Positions 35,101 through 47,340 of a DNA stretch of 64,000 nt are shown here, one piece after another. The position numbers and the translations under genes were made by a program. This DNA comes from Dipteronia dyeriana (taxonomy: Eukaryota; Streptophyta; Magnoliopsida; Sapindales; Sapindaceae): positions 12,405,096-12,469,095 of the forward strand of contig CM065298.1 of the NCBI GenBank assembly GCA_032871835.1, given 5' to 3'. The notes below the pieces were generated by a model, which was given only the letters and a program-made list of their open reading frames with translations, was not told where the DNA came from and ran no database searches. Each line of letters starts with the position of its first letter. The first letter of the stretch is position 1.

Positions 35101-36075
35101 GGCATTATAAACTATTCACATGATCTCAATGTATTTACCCCTAATAAAAAATAATAAACTTGGTCTAATTAAATAAATGGAAAACACTATAACTATATTT
35201 TTTTATTGTTCTTAACACAATCTACTTTTGGACAGAAATACTTTGAATTAAAATACTTTTTTAAGAAAGAAAATACTTTTAATTTTTTTAAATCTAAAAA
35301 TAGGACCTCCATCGGAGGTCTCGCAAACCTCCATTGGAGGTCTGCAGAGGTCACAGATCACAAATAAAAATAAAATTTGGAGGTTGCAGACCTCCATTCC
35401 CCTCCAATAAAAAATAATAGTTTTAAAACATTAAAGTAAATAGAAAGAACAGGGATAATTTTATCTCTTTTGTGGATGTTTTTAATTTTGGCTAAAAATA
35501 GAAAACCGTTAAATTACAGGCTTAAAAGGGCTAATTTCTCTTAAGAAATAATTATTATAAGAGAAAATTATGACTTACTTATTGGCACTTGAATGCCACC
35601 CAGAAAGATTGGCCGTTTCTTTGAGAGCATCTTTCCATCTCTGCACTTTGTGTAAATTATCCTTAAAACGTACTTCATGCTCAGCAAATGCTTTTGCAAA
35701 ACTCCCTGTCTGATGCCTTACAACCGATGGATCTACCCCGTAGAAAACTGGTATCACCATCTGTTTGTTCTTTTCCCTGCATTCAAGAATCTTCGCAAGT
35801 TCTTCCAGACACCATTTGGAAGATGCATAGTCTCTCGAGAAAACAAGAACGGAAATCTGGGACTTTTCGATTGCTTCGAGAAGAGATGGGGAGATTTCAT
35901 CTCCTCTGTTGAGTTTGTAATCAATGAAAGTTTCAATTTGTTTGTCACACAAAGCTTTATGAAGATGGCTGGTAAAATTGTAGCGGGTATCCTCGCCTCT
36001 AAAACTGATGAAGACATCATACTTGAATTGAGGAGTATTGGAAAAAGAAGAAGAAGGAATCAAACTCACTGCCAT
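30812..36075 (-). CDS. TIR-NBS-LRR resistance gene, copy B, apparently intact
   Basis: Proposed exons: 36075-35579 (TIR), 34908-33813 (NB-ARC), 33623-33324 (linker and first LRR), 33227-32262 (LRRs), 31411-30812 (C-JID). Phases join cleanly and give about 1,152 codons, normal for a TNL. Residues ~19-150 are TIR, with DVFISFRGEDT and WCLEEL around residue 92 (position of the catalytic Glu in TIR NADases). NB-ARC has GIGGIGKT ending near residue 229, LLIVFDDV (kinase-2), MTTRD (RNBS-B), GIPLALKVLG (GLPL), FLDIAFFF (RNBS-D) and ITMHDLL (MHD). About ten LRRs with LxxLPxxI pattern follow, ending FADFENCYELDP. The C-JID has PGSEIPEWF, FVGFVLS and KCGVHL. A donor at 30866 (AAG/GTAATT) suggests the gene once had a further exon, as in copy A; here translation would run through to a stop at 30812. 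Function inferred: intracellular immune receptor whose TIR makes NAD-derived signals. Confidence 0.85.
31932..31991. repeat. (TA)n microsatellite in a TNL-B intron
   Basis: About 20 TA units with one interruption near 31973. It creates the spurious Tyr-Ile-rich minus-strand frame. Confidence 0.9.
32116..32174. repeat. (TAA)n microsatellite downstream of the TNL-B LRR exon
   Basis: About 20 uninterrupted TAA units. It occupies the same intron position as the mixed AAT/GAT tract in copy A. Confidence 0.9.
35165..35550. mobile_element. MITE in intron 1 of TNL copy B
   Basis: This is the same element as at 14515-14970, shorter by about 70 bp. It retains the CCTCCATTGGAGGTCT core and the right end GGCTAAAAATAGAAAACCG. 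Its left end is more eroded. Confidence 0.65.
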
Positions 36076-36190
36076 TGATGATGATGAAATCAGACAATGA
36101 ACGTTAAGACGAGGAGATAACAGAGTTGTTAGAGATGTGAATTCTTTATTGCTCTGTTTTTATTTTGCATTGACGTTAGAGTCTTCGTTG

Positions 36191-36202
36191 GCTTATATTT
36201 GG
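36191..36202 (-). promoter_or_regulatory. Putative TATA box of TNL copy B
   Basis: The minus strand reads CCAAATATAAG about 115 bp upstream of the ATG at 36075, in the same place as in copy A. The leader between them is strongly conserved between the copies. Confidence 0.45.
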
Positions 36203-36264
36203 CATATCCCATTTCCTGGTGGACGGCAACCAGCTTCCTTGATATTTAAATTAGCATTACATTG

Positions 36265-37940
36265 GTGTTATTGGCATATCCCACTGCTGAACTATTAAAA
36301 CCCTATTTTTAAAATTAATTAGTATTTTTTTTTCTTTTATCAAATTACTTAAATAGACGTATAATTTTTATTAAAAAAATACTATATAAATAAAACTAAT
36401 AAAACCCTCACTTTCCTTATTTCAAAACCCTAATAATATAGATTATTTTAAATCATTGAATGTTTACTATATTTTTTTTTTCAGATCTCAATCTCATAAT
36501 TCTCGTGTTTAGTATTTTTTGCATTTTATTGTTTCACATGTTTGTTTTGTTTTTCTTTTTAAATTTCATATCCATGTTTTTTTTTTCTCTCGGTTTATTT
36601 TCTTTCAGAGTTTTTATGCATTCAATAATCTGTATCCACACCAAGAATCGCAACCAAGAAAACTTAATCACTAAAGAAACGAAATCACATCGAAATCCTA
36701 ATTCAATCGATAAAAAAAATCATGAAACGATCAATATCACACTCACAACTACCACCAACAATTCAATCGATCACATAAAAAAAACATCGTCTAATAAGGA
36801 TGGCTTCACCATGATAATCAGAAGAAAAAACAAATATGGATGTGAGAAAACTGTATATAAATATTAGAAAAGTATAATTTTTTTTAGAAAAGATATGTGG
36901 TGTATTAAGTTTGAAATTATGTAAAAGGGTAATCCAGGAAATAAATTAAAAAAATTAATAGAACCATTTAATTTTATATAATTAAATTAAAATTTTAGAT
37001 GGAGTGGTGCTATTAGTACACCCACTGCTGAACTATTAACACTCTATTTTTAAAATTATTTAGTTTTCATTTTTTTTTCATTATCAAATTACTTAAATAG
37101 ATGTACAATTTTTATTAAAAAGAATATTGTACAAAATAAAACTAATAAAACTCCCACTTTCCTTATTTCAAAACCAATAACATATATTATTTCAAATAAT
37201 TGAATATTTACTATTTTTTTTTTCAGATCTCAATCTCATATTTTTCATGTTTAGTATCACTTTTCTTATTTCAAAACCCTAATAACATAGTATTTTAAAT
37301 CATGTTTACTATTTTTTTTTCTAGGTCCCAATCTCATATTTCTCATGTTTAGTTTTTATTTTATTTTATTGTTCCACATGTTTGTTTTGTTTTTCTTTTC
37401 AAATTTTAGATCCATGTTTGTTATTTTTTTTTTCTCTTGGTTTATTTTCTTTCGGAGTTTTATGGATTCAATGATTTGTATCCACACCAAGAATCGCAAC
37501 CAAGAAAACCTAATCTCTAACGAAATGAAACCACACCGAAATCTTAATTCAATCGCTAAAAAAAATTATGAAACGATTAATATCACACTCACAATCTACC
37601 ACTAACAATTTAATCGATTATGGAAAAAAAAAATCCCGTCTAATAAGGATGGCTTCACCATGATAATAAGAAGAAAAAATAAATATGGATGTGAAAAAAC
37701 TGTATATAAATATTATAAAAGAGTAATTTTTTTTTTGAAAAGATATGTGGTGTATTAAGTTTGAAAATATATAAAAGGGTATTCCAAGAAATAAATTAAA
37801 AATTTTAATAAAGCCATTAATTTTATATAATTAAATTAAAATTTTAGGAGTTTGGGTATAAATAGTTCAGTAGTAAATAGCACCACTCTTTTAGATGTTG
37901 GGACATAAATAGTTCAATAGTGGAGGTGACAATAACACGA
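36265..37940. mobile_element. Tandemly duplicated TIR element inserted upstream of TNL copy B
   Basis: The ends are inverted: GTGTTATTGGCATATCCCAC at the left and the reverse complement of GGAGGTGACAATAACAC at the right, both next to TGAACTATT. Inside, 36290-37010 and 37018-37880 are direct repeats of each other; each holds a TTTGTTTTGTTTTTCTTTT leader and an open stretch beginning with HTKNRNQENL. The insertion is absent from copy A, where the flanks are continuous at CATTATATT. Flanks here are CATTACATT and CATTATCTT, which could be a diverged 9-bp target duplication, so a MULE-type element is likely. It sits about 60 bp upstream of the predicted TATA box. Confidence 0.7.
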
Positions 37941-38466
37941 CTCTTATCATTATCTTTTAGAGTGTAGATCGGTAGTTAGTTTATAATATGCACACATTAA
38001 AACACACATTTGGACAAACTCTTAACATTATTTATTGGATTTTTACTTTAATACTTTAGGGGTGCGTTTAGTGCATTGGATTAGATAGGGTTGGATTATT
38101 TTTATGAAATTGGATTTGACTGGACTAAATTTGTATTGTTTGGTGCGGTACGGATTGGATTAATATAATACTATCTCTTGTTTAATATTACATGAGATTG
38201 GATAAAATATAATCGAAAATAATTATATTTTATGAGAGGTAAATATAAAATTATATTAAATAAATAAAATCATTAAAATTCAAGATAGTACGTAAATGAC
38301 CATTTAACCACCAAAATTCAAGATATTTGACCATATACGTTCAATCATTGAAAATTTGGAATCACATATTGCCCTGTAGAAGAAAAGTTGTTCCTCATAG
38401 GCTCATACATATTGCACGACAATTTTTGCCGTGCTAAAGAATGTTGTTCCTCATATATATTGGCAT
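37941..38466. other. End of the TNL duplication, then AT-rich DNA with a MITE-like end
   Basis: 37960-38050 matches 15696-15780 upstream of TNL copy A (ACACATTTGGACAAACTC). From 38060, GGGGTGCGTTTAGTGCATTGG resembles the start of a plant MITE, but the other end was not found. A 45-bp block at 38290-38335 recurs at 8611-8655. Confidence 0.5.
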
Positions 38467-39930
38467 AGGGGTGAGCACTAAATTACGCTTCGAACCGAAT
38501 CGAATCGATTCATAGTATTAATTCGGTTTAAAAAATGAAAACCAAAGTTTTTTTAGGTCCAAACTGGTTTACTTTTCAAAAAACTGGATTGAACCTAATA
38601 AACTGACTATATAACTTTAAAAAACCCTAATATTTTCTCTTTCACTCCTCTTACATGACCAGCAGCCTTTCAGTCTCCAACCCTCTGTTCCTCAACTAAT
38701 AGCTTCAAGTTTTTAACTTTGTTCCTCAACTTTCGATCTGTTCATCTCAACTTTGTTCCTAACTTCCTTAACATCCAATCTGCTCCTACAACTATAAGGT
38801 TTGTCACTTTCTGTTCTTCTTCTTCTAATTTTCTTCTTCTTATTCTAATTTTCTTCTTGTCTTCATTTTTGTTTCACATCTAGTGCTCGTCTTCATCGCG
38901 AATCAAACCTTCAACAAATCAAACCTTCAAGCTTCAGCTCATCCGATTTGCTCTTCTTCAGGCTTCAGGTAATTTTTTATTTAGTTAGTTTACTCTTTTT
39001 CTATTCGTCTTCAACAGATTTGCTCTTTGTGTGTGTCGAATCTGTGATTTCCTCATTTCTTTGTGTCGAATCTGTGATTTCCTCATTTCTGTGTCGAATT
39101 TGGTTCATTGATTGTGTGTCGAATGACTTGAATATGTTAGCTGTTAGCTTTGTTTCTTTTTGAAGTTGAATTTTTGTTGTTGGAAATGTTATCGTAACAG
39201 TGCAGTCTTGGACATTAAGGATGAATGATTGATGAAACCATGAAGGTAAGCTTTTAATTGTTGGAATATATATAATTTTTCACTGTAATTATTTTGTTTC
39301 TATGGAAGATAAAGATTTGAGTGACAAATGCATATATAATTTTTCATTTTTTTGTATCTACAAACAGCTGGTGGAGTGACAAAATAGAATGCATTTTTTT
39401 TTGTGGATTGTGGAATGTGGTGTAGAAACTCTAATTGAAATGTTATTTTTCTAGTTTTGATTTGGAGTTATTTTACTTGTAATTTTGATTTGGAGTTGAA
39501 TTATTTATTTTTGAGATGTATTATTATGTAATGCATTATTATTAACTGATTTTTGAACTATTATTTTAATGTTTTGAATGGATTAGTTATTAACTTATTA
39601 TTATATAATATGTTTTTAACTCATTTAATTTATTTTTTATATATTTTTAAGTTATGTTTGATTTGGGTCTTTTTGGTTTTGAGCTATTCAAATATCCAAA
39701 ATTAGTATCCAATAACCCATTAATATTAAAAATAAATTCAAAAGACCTATTAAACTAGTCGGCCCATTAGGTTCAAAACCATATTGAACCGAACCGATTA
39801 AAATAGATTCAATTCAATTCGGTTTCCATTTCTTATTAGGTTTAAACCGATTCAATTTTGGATGAATTGAAATATTTTAAATTAAATTGTGTTTTACCCA
39901 AAATCGAATCGAACCGTATCTATCCCTACA
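38467..39930. mobile_element. hAT-like non-autonomous element, ~1.46 kb
   Basis: It starts TAGGGGTGAGCA and has ACCGAATCGAATCGATTC just inside. The right side has AACCGAACCGATT and AAATCGAATCGAACCG, ending ATCCCTA. The interior has a CT-rich leader (38640-38940), a direct repeat of GTGTCGAATCTGTGATTTCC near 39030-39090, and no transposase. Flanks share TATTG-C but a clean 8-bp target duplication is not evident. Confidence 0.6.
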
Positions 39931-40054
39931 TATTGCCGTGTTGAAGAAAGTTGTTCCTCAAACATATTGCACAGCAAAGGAGTAAAGATATCATAATTTC
40001 ACTTCACTTGCTTAACTATTTCCGTGAAGTATTCCCCATATGGGTCAAGTTTTT

Positions 40055-40375
40055 AGTTAAATTTCAAACGGCTAGAATTTGTGGCTTTCTTAGAGATGCT
40101 GGAGGTAGGACTCTTAGTCTATTTTCAGATTCGAACCGCTTAGCGTACTCAAGCTTAGCAGAGGTACTAGCTATACATAAAGCTATTAATTTGATCTCTT
40201 CCGGCATGTTTCATGCTGATAGAGAAATCACTATTTTTAGTGACTCGATATCGGTTGTGTCATAGATAAATGGTAAAGTTTTGAAAACTTGAATTATGTT
40301 GAGCTAATATACGATATCAGACAAAGGTTTTTGCACAACAAATCAAAATTATGTCATGTGTCACACAAATATAAA
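40055..40375 (+). pseudogene. LINE RNase H-like fragment
   Basis: The frame reads GFLRDAGGRTLSLFS, SSLAEVLAIHKAI and ITIFSDSISVVS, matching the plant LINE RNase H (RVT_3) domain with its Asp-Glu-Asp pattern. A stop follows directly after VVS, with a continuation that still looks homologous. No reverse transcriptase or A-tail is attached. Confidence 0.65.
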
Positions 40376-41437
40376 TAAAAAGAAATCATTATTTTATCTA
40401 TCACAAAAAATTATATATATATATATACTCATAAAATAAAAGAAACAAAAATAAAAAGAAAACAGAGCATAAAATATTTATATTTACAATTAAAAATTTA
40501 AGAAATTCAAAAATTCCATAAAAATAATGGAGATCCATCCACTTCTTTATAAATTAAAAATTGTCAGCAACCATTCAAAATTAAAAAAAAAAATCCCATC
40601 GCCATCTCTCTTCTTCTCTCTCCAAAAGCCCAAATCTCTTCTCTCTCCCTAATCTCTTCTTTTCAAAACAGTAAACCCGCAATCCTCATCTATTACCAAA
40701 CCAACTAAGCCAAGAGCAGAGTTGACTGTGGAACCCAGATCTGTGACTGCGAGAAGTGAACGACGTTGAAACAATCGACGACGAGGCCAGAAGTTGACGG
40801 AAGGCTGGACGAGATGACCGGCCGGACGGGGATGACGGCTTCAAGGACTGAGGACGAGCGAGTGATGGTGGCGGTTAGGGTTTCAAAAAAATTCATGTTT
40901 TTGGTTTCCTGGAAATTTCTTTTTTTTTTTGTGGTCAGGTTGATAACGATGGCTTGTGTAGATTTGGATTTGATGGTGGACTGGTGGTGGTGGAGGAATT
41001 AGACTCAACAGAGTGTTTTATTTTTGGATCGTTTGAGTTTGATTTTGTTGTTTTTTCTGGGTTTGATTGAGATGTGGTGATGGATGAGGCGATGGATTTG
41101 GCGGTGGTGACGAGAAGCAGGTGGTTCACGGTAGTGGTTGGATTTTAGGGGTGGTGATGTGTGGTTCACTGACTTGAGTTGTGATGGATTATGTTAGGGT
41201 TTGGGTGTCGGAAATGGTGGTCTGGTGTAGAAGATGATGATCGTTTGGTATGGTGGAGATGATGATGATCACGACAACAAAAGAGATGGTGATGATCATA
41301 TTATTATTTTTTAAAAAAATTGTCATTTTAAATTGTTATTTTGAAATTGAAATAAAAATAAAAAATTAAAAGATATTGAGATGGATGGGGAGATTTCTGT
41401 TATATATATGTTTTTAAATATTTTTGTGTTTTTTTAA
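40376..41437. other. Unassigned segment with a GC-richer core
   Basis: AT-rich to about 40590, then a CT-rich stretch, then 40740-41290 with GGTGGTGG, GATGATGATG and CCGGCCGG words, then AT-rich again. It resembles the gene-leader-like interiors of the TIR elements at 5.2-6.8 kb and 41.4-43.1 kb, but convincing inverted ends were not found. The frames here carry no recognisable domain. Confidence 0.4.
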
Positions 41438-43095
41438 GGGATATTAAGATTTTAGTTCCTCTAGTTTACATTTATCTGATTTACATTTATCTGATTTGAT
41501 TCACTAGTTTTTTGAATTACTAACTTTAGTGATTCTGTTAGAAGTTCCGTTAAAAGTAACGGACTGACATTGTCAAGAATTGAAATGGCCGAAATACCCT
41601 TAATGAAAGTTCTTGATGAAGGGTAATATGATGATTTTATATTTAATTAAATAAAAAATAAAAAACAAATTAATATATAAAAAAAACTAACTAAAAATTA
41701 TTATTATTAATAATAGATAAATTAAATTAAATTAAATTAATTTTTTGTTTTTTTTTTCATCACCATCATCATCGTTCACAACCATCCCACATCAAACACC
41801 ATCATCGATCAACACCATTTATTTTCCACCAAACACCATCATCGATCATTAATCACCAAACCATAACCCTCAAATCCAACCACAAACCCAACCCTAATCA
41901 AAACAAAACCAAACGAAACCAAAATCTCAAACCCAAAAAAAAAAATCAAACCTAGAAAAAAAAAAACCAAACCAAAAGAAATCAACCTTGAAGCTTTGTT
42001 ATTGATCGAGTACCAATTTAGTTCATCTCCTCCTACAACATCACCAATCCAAATTTGAATCAATCAATCCTGCCAAACCCAAAAAAAAATACCGAAACTA
42101 CAAATCAAACCTAGAAAAAAGAAACAAATCAAACCCAGAATTGAAATCCCTAAATTGAAATCCAAATCAAGTCACATTCAAAATCCAGCCACCACCATCA
42201 ATTGAAATCCTTAAATCGAAATCAACCAAAACTACTATCCTAAATCGAAATCAACCAACAACAACCTACACCCTAATTCGAAATCACCTCCCTATATTGA
42301 AATCCCAATCAAGCCGCCCTCCCCAATCGAAATCCCTAATTTGAAATCAACCAAAATCACTATCCTAAATCGAAATCAACCAACACAAGCCACACCCTAA
42401 TTCGAAATCATAGCCACATCCACCACCCCTAATTGAAATTGGCCACAGCCATCACCCCCAATTGAAATCGACCACAACCACCACCCCCAATCCATTCCCA
42501 GAAACCAAACCCCTCACCAATCACCCATACCCACCACCGGAGAGAGAGAGAGAAGGGAGATGAGGGGAGAGAGAAAGCACATTAGGGAGAGAGTAAGAGA
42601 AGACGAGACTAGTGGCCGGTGGGAAAAGAAGAGAAAGAAGAGAAACGGGGAGAGAGAGAGAGCGTCAGGGAGAGAGAAAGAGAAGACGAGACTGTGGCCG
42701 GAGTGAGAGGAAGAGAAAGAAGAGAAAGAAGATAAACGAGAGAGAGAATGTTAGGGAGAGAAACAAATTATTTAAGAATTTTTTTTATATTTTTTTTATT
42801 ATATAATTTAATAATATTTATTTGTTTTTTAAAAATAATTGTAATATTAATTATTATTATGAAATTTAAAAATTACTATTATACCCTTCTTCCAGGCGGT
42901 TTCTAGAAGCTTTTACCAAATTTTCCATAATGCCCCTGTTGACTTAACAGAAGTCAATGAAAAACTAACGAAATTGGATGGTAGGGACTGAAATAGGTAT
43001 TGTCAGAGAATTAGTGGACTAAAGTTAGTAATTCAAAAAATTAGTGGACCAAACCCAGATAAACGTAAACTAAAGGGACAAAAATCTTAATATCC
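41438..43095. mobile_element. 1.66-kb long-TIR element, Mutator-like type
   Basis: The outer ends GGATATTAAG (41439) and CTTAATATCC (43086) begin ~190-bp imperfect inverted arms. Matching blocks include TTTTTTGAATTACTAACTTTAGT on the left and its inverse at about 43025-43047. The interior has C- and A-rich sequence with repeated AAATCGAAATCAACCAA words (42220-42490) and (GA)n blocks at 42541-42760. No transposase. T-rich flanks hide the target duplication. Confidence 0.7.
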
Positions 43096-43799
43096 TTTTT
43101 TTTAATATGCAGGAAGGGTAAAATGATAATTTGAGGTAAAATTATTTTACTCACACAAAAGAAAAAAAGCAAGGGTAAAACAGTTTTTTCGGTAAGATCA
43201 GCACACATCAGGGGCATTAACTGTATTTTTTACAGATTCTATCACAAAATGACTAAAATTTACAATTCCAAAAAACATATGGATTAAACGAAGATTAAGA
43301 CAAACTATAAAAATTAAAATACGATTTATTCTATAATTTTATTTTTATCTGATAACAACATCGCCGGACAAACACTAACTACGTTCAAGAATCAAAATGA
43401 AATACTAAATATGTTTGTATTTTTTTATACTAAATTACATTCTAGGACCTTTGAACCTGTTATATAGGTTGATACGACTAAAACTAGGTGAGGATGGAAG
43501 CATAAGTTATGCAATCTAGACACGAATAAATATAAAATTCAAGAATAAAAAATGTTGAATGAGTGAGTATATAAAACTTAATATTCAAAAAATATGGCGC
43601 AGGGTACCAAGATATTATAAATTCAATACTCAAAACAATAAGCAACAAGAAATCCTATAGTAAGAAAAGTTTCTAGAAAAGTCATAAGCTGATCACTAAT
43701 GGTAAAATCTCTTTGTCGTAGGTTGAAAGGAGAAGGTGTCTTTCTCGACAATGAAAGCCTTGGTGAAATCTGGTAGTGCCAAGACGGGTGCTTGAGTCA
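43096..43799. other. Intergenic, nothing recognised
   Basis: AT-rich sequence without a supported gene, clear repeat or element end. The hAT element's terminus probably begins right after it. Confidence 0.5.
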
Positions 43800-46560
43800 T
43801 GGGCATGACCGGTCCTGAGATTTCAGCGACCCTAGTCGAACTATAAAATAGAGGCTCTTGAATCCCGATTTTTCATATATTTTTATTTGATTTTTTTCTC
43901 TCTACTAAATAATTATAACAATCATTATAATAACTAAAATTCAAGACTTTAATACAACAAAATAGCAAATCAAAAGTCACTGAATTAAAAATTTTGTAAT
44001 TACATCAAATAATATATATCACTTAAATATTACTCGTCTCACATTTTTAGCAGCAAAAGTATTAATTAAGTTTACATAATCAAGTTTTTCTACCATATTT
44101 TTTTCAATGGATAACATAGCTAAATCATTCAATCTTTCTTGTGACATAGGTGACCGAAGATAGGATTTAATCAACTTCAACTTTGAAAAGCTTCTTTTTG
44201 CCGAGGTAACTATGACCGGTATAGTTAACAAAATTCTATAAGCAATCCATGCGTTTGGAAAGCAACCATCCATTTCTTTCATATAATTCAACACTTCAAT
44301 TGCCTTTTTTGTTTCCTTTGGTAAACCATCTTTCAAAATTTGTAATTCTGAAAATAAATCTTTCCCATTAATATCATAAACTCCATCATGTTTCATCAAA
44401 GCTTCAAGATTGTAACATTAGTTCTTCAAACTATCATTGTTTACAGACTTTAACTTTCTCAAATCATACAAAAACACAATTTCATAGTTTTGAAATTGTT
44501 CAAACCTATTTTTTAATCAAGAAAGTGCTTGATCAATTATATAGATGAAATAATTGACTTTAAAGGATTCTATGGCATATTGTGTCACATCTTCATTATT
44601 ATTATCATCAAACTGTTTTTTTCTTCGAATGATACGCTTTTCACGAAATACGGCTTCCATTTCCATCTCACTTGCAATCTCTTTAGCTTCAATCATAGCC
44701 TCTTCAAATCCAGTTTCTCTATATTTCTCAAGATAGGAAATAAGACTTTTTAATTGTTTAATAGCAATATCGATATGCATGTCTTCATTTTGTAGAATTT
44801 TGCTTACAAAATTAATAGCAAACAACAAATTATACCAAATGACCATACCAAATAAGAACTCAAAATTCTTAAATTCATATGTTACTATGGACTCGGCTTC
44901 ACTCTTTGTTTTGGGATCATCACTAGTTTCTACCAAGTGAGCTAAAGCATCTCTTATTTGTGGAGCTTGGTATCTTATGGCTTTAATACTTTCCATACGA
45001 CTTTCTCAATGTGTTTCTGATAATGGTTTACGTGTGAAACCTTCCACATAATCTTTGAAAGTTTTCCGTCATTTTGTAGAAGATGAGAACAACGAATATA
45101 TTCGTTGTACCACTCCAAAAAAAAAAGATTTCGCTTTAGCACAACAATTAGCCATATCAATAAGTACAAGATTAAGACTATGACATCCACATGGAGTGTA
45201 TAATGCTCTAGGATTTATTTCAAGTAATCTTTTTGGTACACCTCTGTGTTTCCCTCTCATATTAGATCCATTGTCATATCCTTGCCCTCTTATATCACCA
45301 ATATCAAGCTGAAGAGTGCTTAATGCATTTGTAAGCACAGAAAAAAGTCCAAGCCCTGATGTATCATCTACCTTTAAGAATTCCAAAAAGAATACTTCTA
45401 TTACAGTAGGACTTGATGAAATATCCACACATCGTACTACAAGAGACATTTGTTCCTCGTGACTAGCATCCGGAGTACAATCAAGTATGATTGAAAAATA
45501 TTTTGCTTCTTTGATTCTTGAAACAATTGAAATTTTTATCTCACTTGCTAACATTTGTATAATCTCATTTTGGATTTGGTGACTCAAATAATGGTAATGA
45601 GTTTCATGTGATAAAATACGTCAACTATGTTCTTGCATTACTGGATCAAATTTGACAATCATCTCTACCATTTGTAAAAAAAATCCATTGTTTTCCTAAT
45701 AAATCTTTTCATTATCTCCACGAAATGCCAAATTATTTTTTGCAAGTGTTTTCATGATAGCATGTATCCTTTGTAATACTTGCCTCCAATGTTCTCTCTC
45801 TTTGTTGATTTTTTCTTGCACTCTTTCATCGATTGTTTTATTTTTTTTTACAATCTTCTTTCCAGTTCAATCCAACTACTCATGCAACCAATGTGATCAT
45901 TGCTAGTTTCATGACTATTGAGTCTCACACTAATATTCTTCCAATCTTTGAATCCATCATTAGCCAATTGACCCAATTGAGTTTTATTTCTATCTTGTTT
46001 GAACAACTTACAACAAAAGCAAAATATTTTGTCCAAAGAAACCCAATATACCAACCACTTTCTATCATGTTTCTCCCCATTTGGTAAATTTTGAATGTAA
46101 TATGAGGAAGAAAAATGTCTACCTAAGTTATCTTTAGGAAAGATGACATCATTGTCTCTTTTAGGACCCTTTTCGACCAAAAAGTCTCTAACATTTTGAT
46201 GAATATTATCCCAATTTCTTGGATCATCAATGTTTAATGGAAATACAAGTTCTTCACTTATATCTACATTTTGAACCTCTTCATTATCTTCCTCATTCAC
46301 ATGTTAATTCGGTTCTCCGTGATCATTCTTATTGATAGGTTGAATCAGTTCTTCATTATCATGCACATTCATAAGTTGATCATGATCTTCGTTATCATTC
46401 TCATGTTCCTCATTTGCCACATCATTAAGTGAAGTCTTTACTTGTTTAGTGCTACTAAAGAATTTATCAAGAGAACCAACGTGAGATTGAACTAATGATT
46501 CTATCCTTTGTTTTTTTTCCTTTTTTCATACTCAAAACTATACTTTCTAATATGAGGCAT
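43800..46560 (-). pseudogene. TTF-type hAT transposase and 3' terminus
   Basis: The CDS runs 46560 to 44019. It starts MPHIRKYSF with a basic KRKKK stretch and a frame break in an A-run near 46515. A TTF zinc-finger domain follows (KWLVYWVSLDKIFCFCCKLF, 46300-45848). The catalytic region has [12 protein letters not shown] and [12 protein letters not shown], typical hAT Asp motifs. The C-terminus has YRILLTIPVIVTSAKRSFSKLKLIKSYL, the dimerisation domain; the usual Glu of SAERSFSK is Lys here. From 45587 to 44019 the frame is continuous but has stops near 45069, 45010, 44517 and 44417. Downstream, 43803-43880 has CATGACCGGTCCTGAG, a common hAT end. The 5' end was not located. Confidence 0.8.
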
Positions 46561-47340
46561 GATCAATAAAGTAATGCAATCAAACAACAAAGGACAACCC
46601 AACATGCCAATAATCAAAAGTTTAAGAATCAAGATACTTCACCTGATAGTGTAAATGTGAAATCCTTATTCCTTAGAGACCTTGTTGTTAAATCAGAGAG
46701 TTAACAGTGTCAATCTGTCACATATCAATTGTCAATGTTAGTATCAAGTCTTTAACTTTGTACATTAAATTCGAAAGCAAGGAAAAGATGTGTTAAATTC
46801 TAACAAAAGTAAAATAGAAAAACAAATTTCTAACATAATACATACATAAAAACTCTAACAAAACTAAAATGAAAAAACAAAATTCTAACGTAATAGTGAT
46901 AATACATACAAAATTCAAGAACAATTCTAACAATACATACATAAAAATTCAAGAACAATTTAGTCTATTAGGTAGTTGGGTTCCTGACTTCCAGCTTTCT
47001 GGATTCCATAATACATACAACACTCTAATAAAACTAAAATAGAAAAATGAAAAGAGGTTTTTCGGATATAAGAAAAAAAATGAGCTAAATTACCTTCTAA
47101 AATAACTACGAAAAGAAAGCTTCCAAATTCCAATCCAAGAACAATACTTTCGACTAATTGATTCCCACTTTAACAAGAAAAGAAGCCAAGAATAGAGTGA
47201 GAGACTGAGAGGCGAAAGGTGACAAAGAAATAAAAAAGTAAAGAATCCTAGAAAAATTCGAATGTCTGACACATTGTAAATTGTAATGACTTTACTTTTT
47301 GTTATATTGTAATGACTTTACTTTACGGATAATAATATTA
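46561..47340. other. Probable 5' leader of the hAT element, then unique DNA
   Basis: No gene is supported. Repeated words such as TAATACATACA and AAAACTCTAACAAAACTAAAAT occur three to four times between 46800 and 47040. A donor-like TTACCTTC (minus GAAGGTAA) near 47090 suggests an untranslated first exon of the hAT gene upstream. Confidence 0.4.

Noticed and set aside
42612..42806. Arg/Glu/Lys-rich open frame
   Set aside because: It is encoded by (GA)n-type sequence inside a TIR element; composition only.
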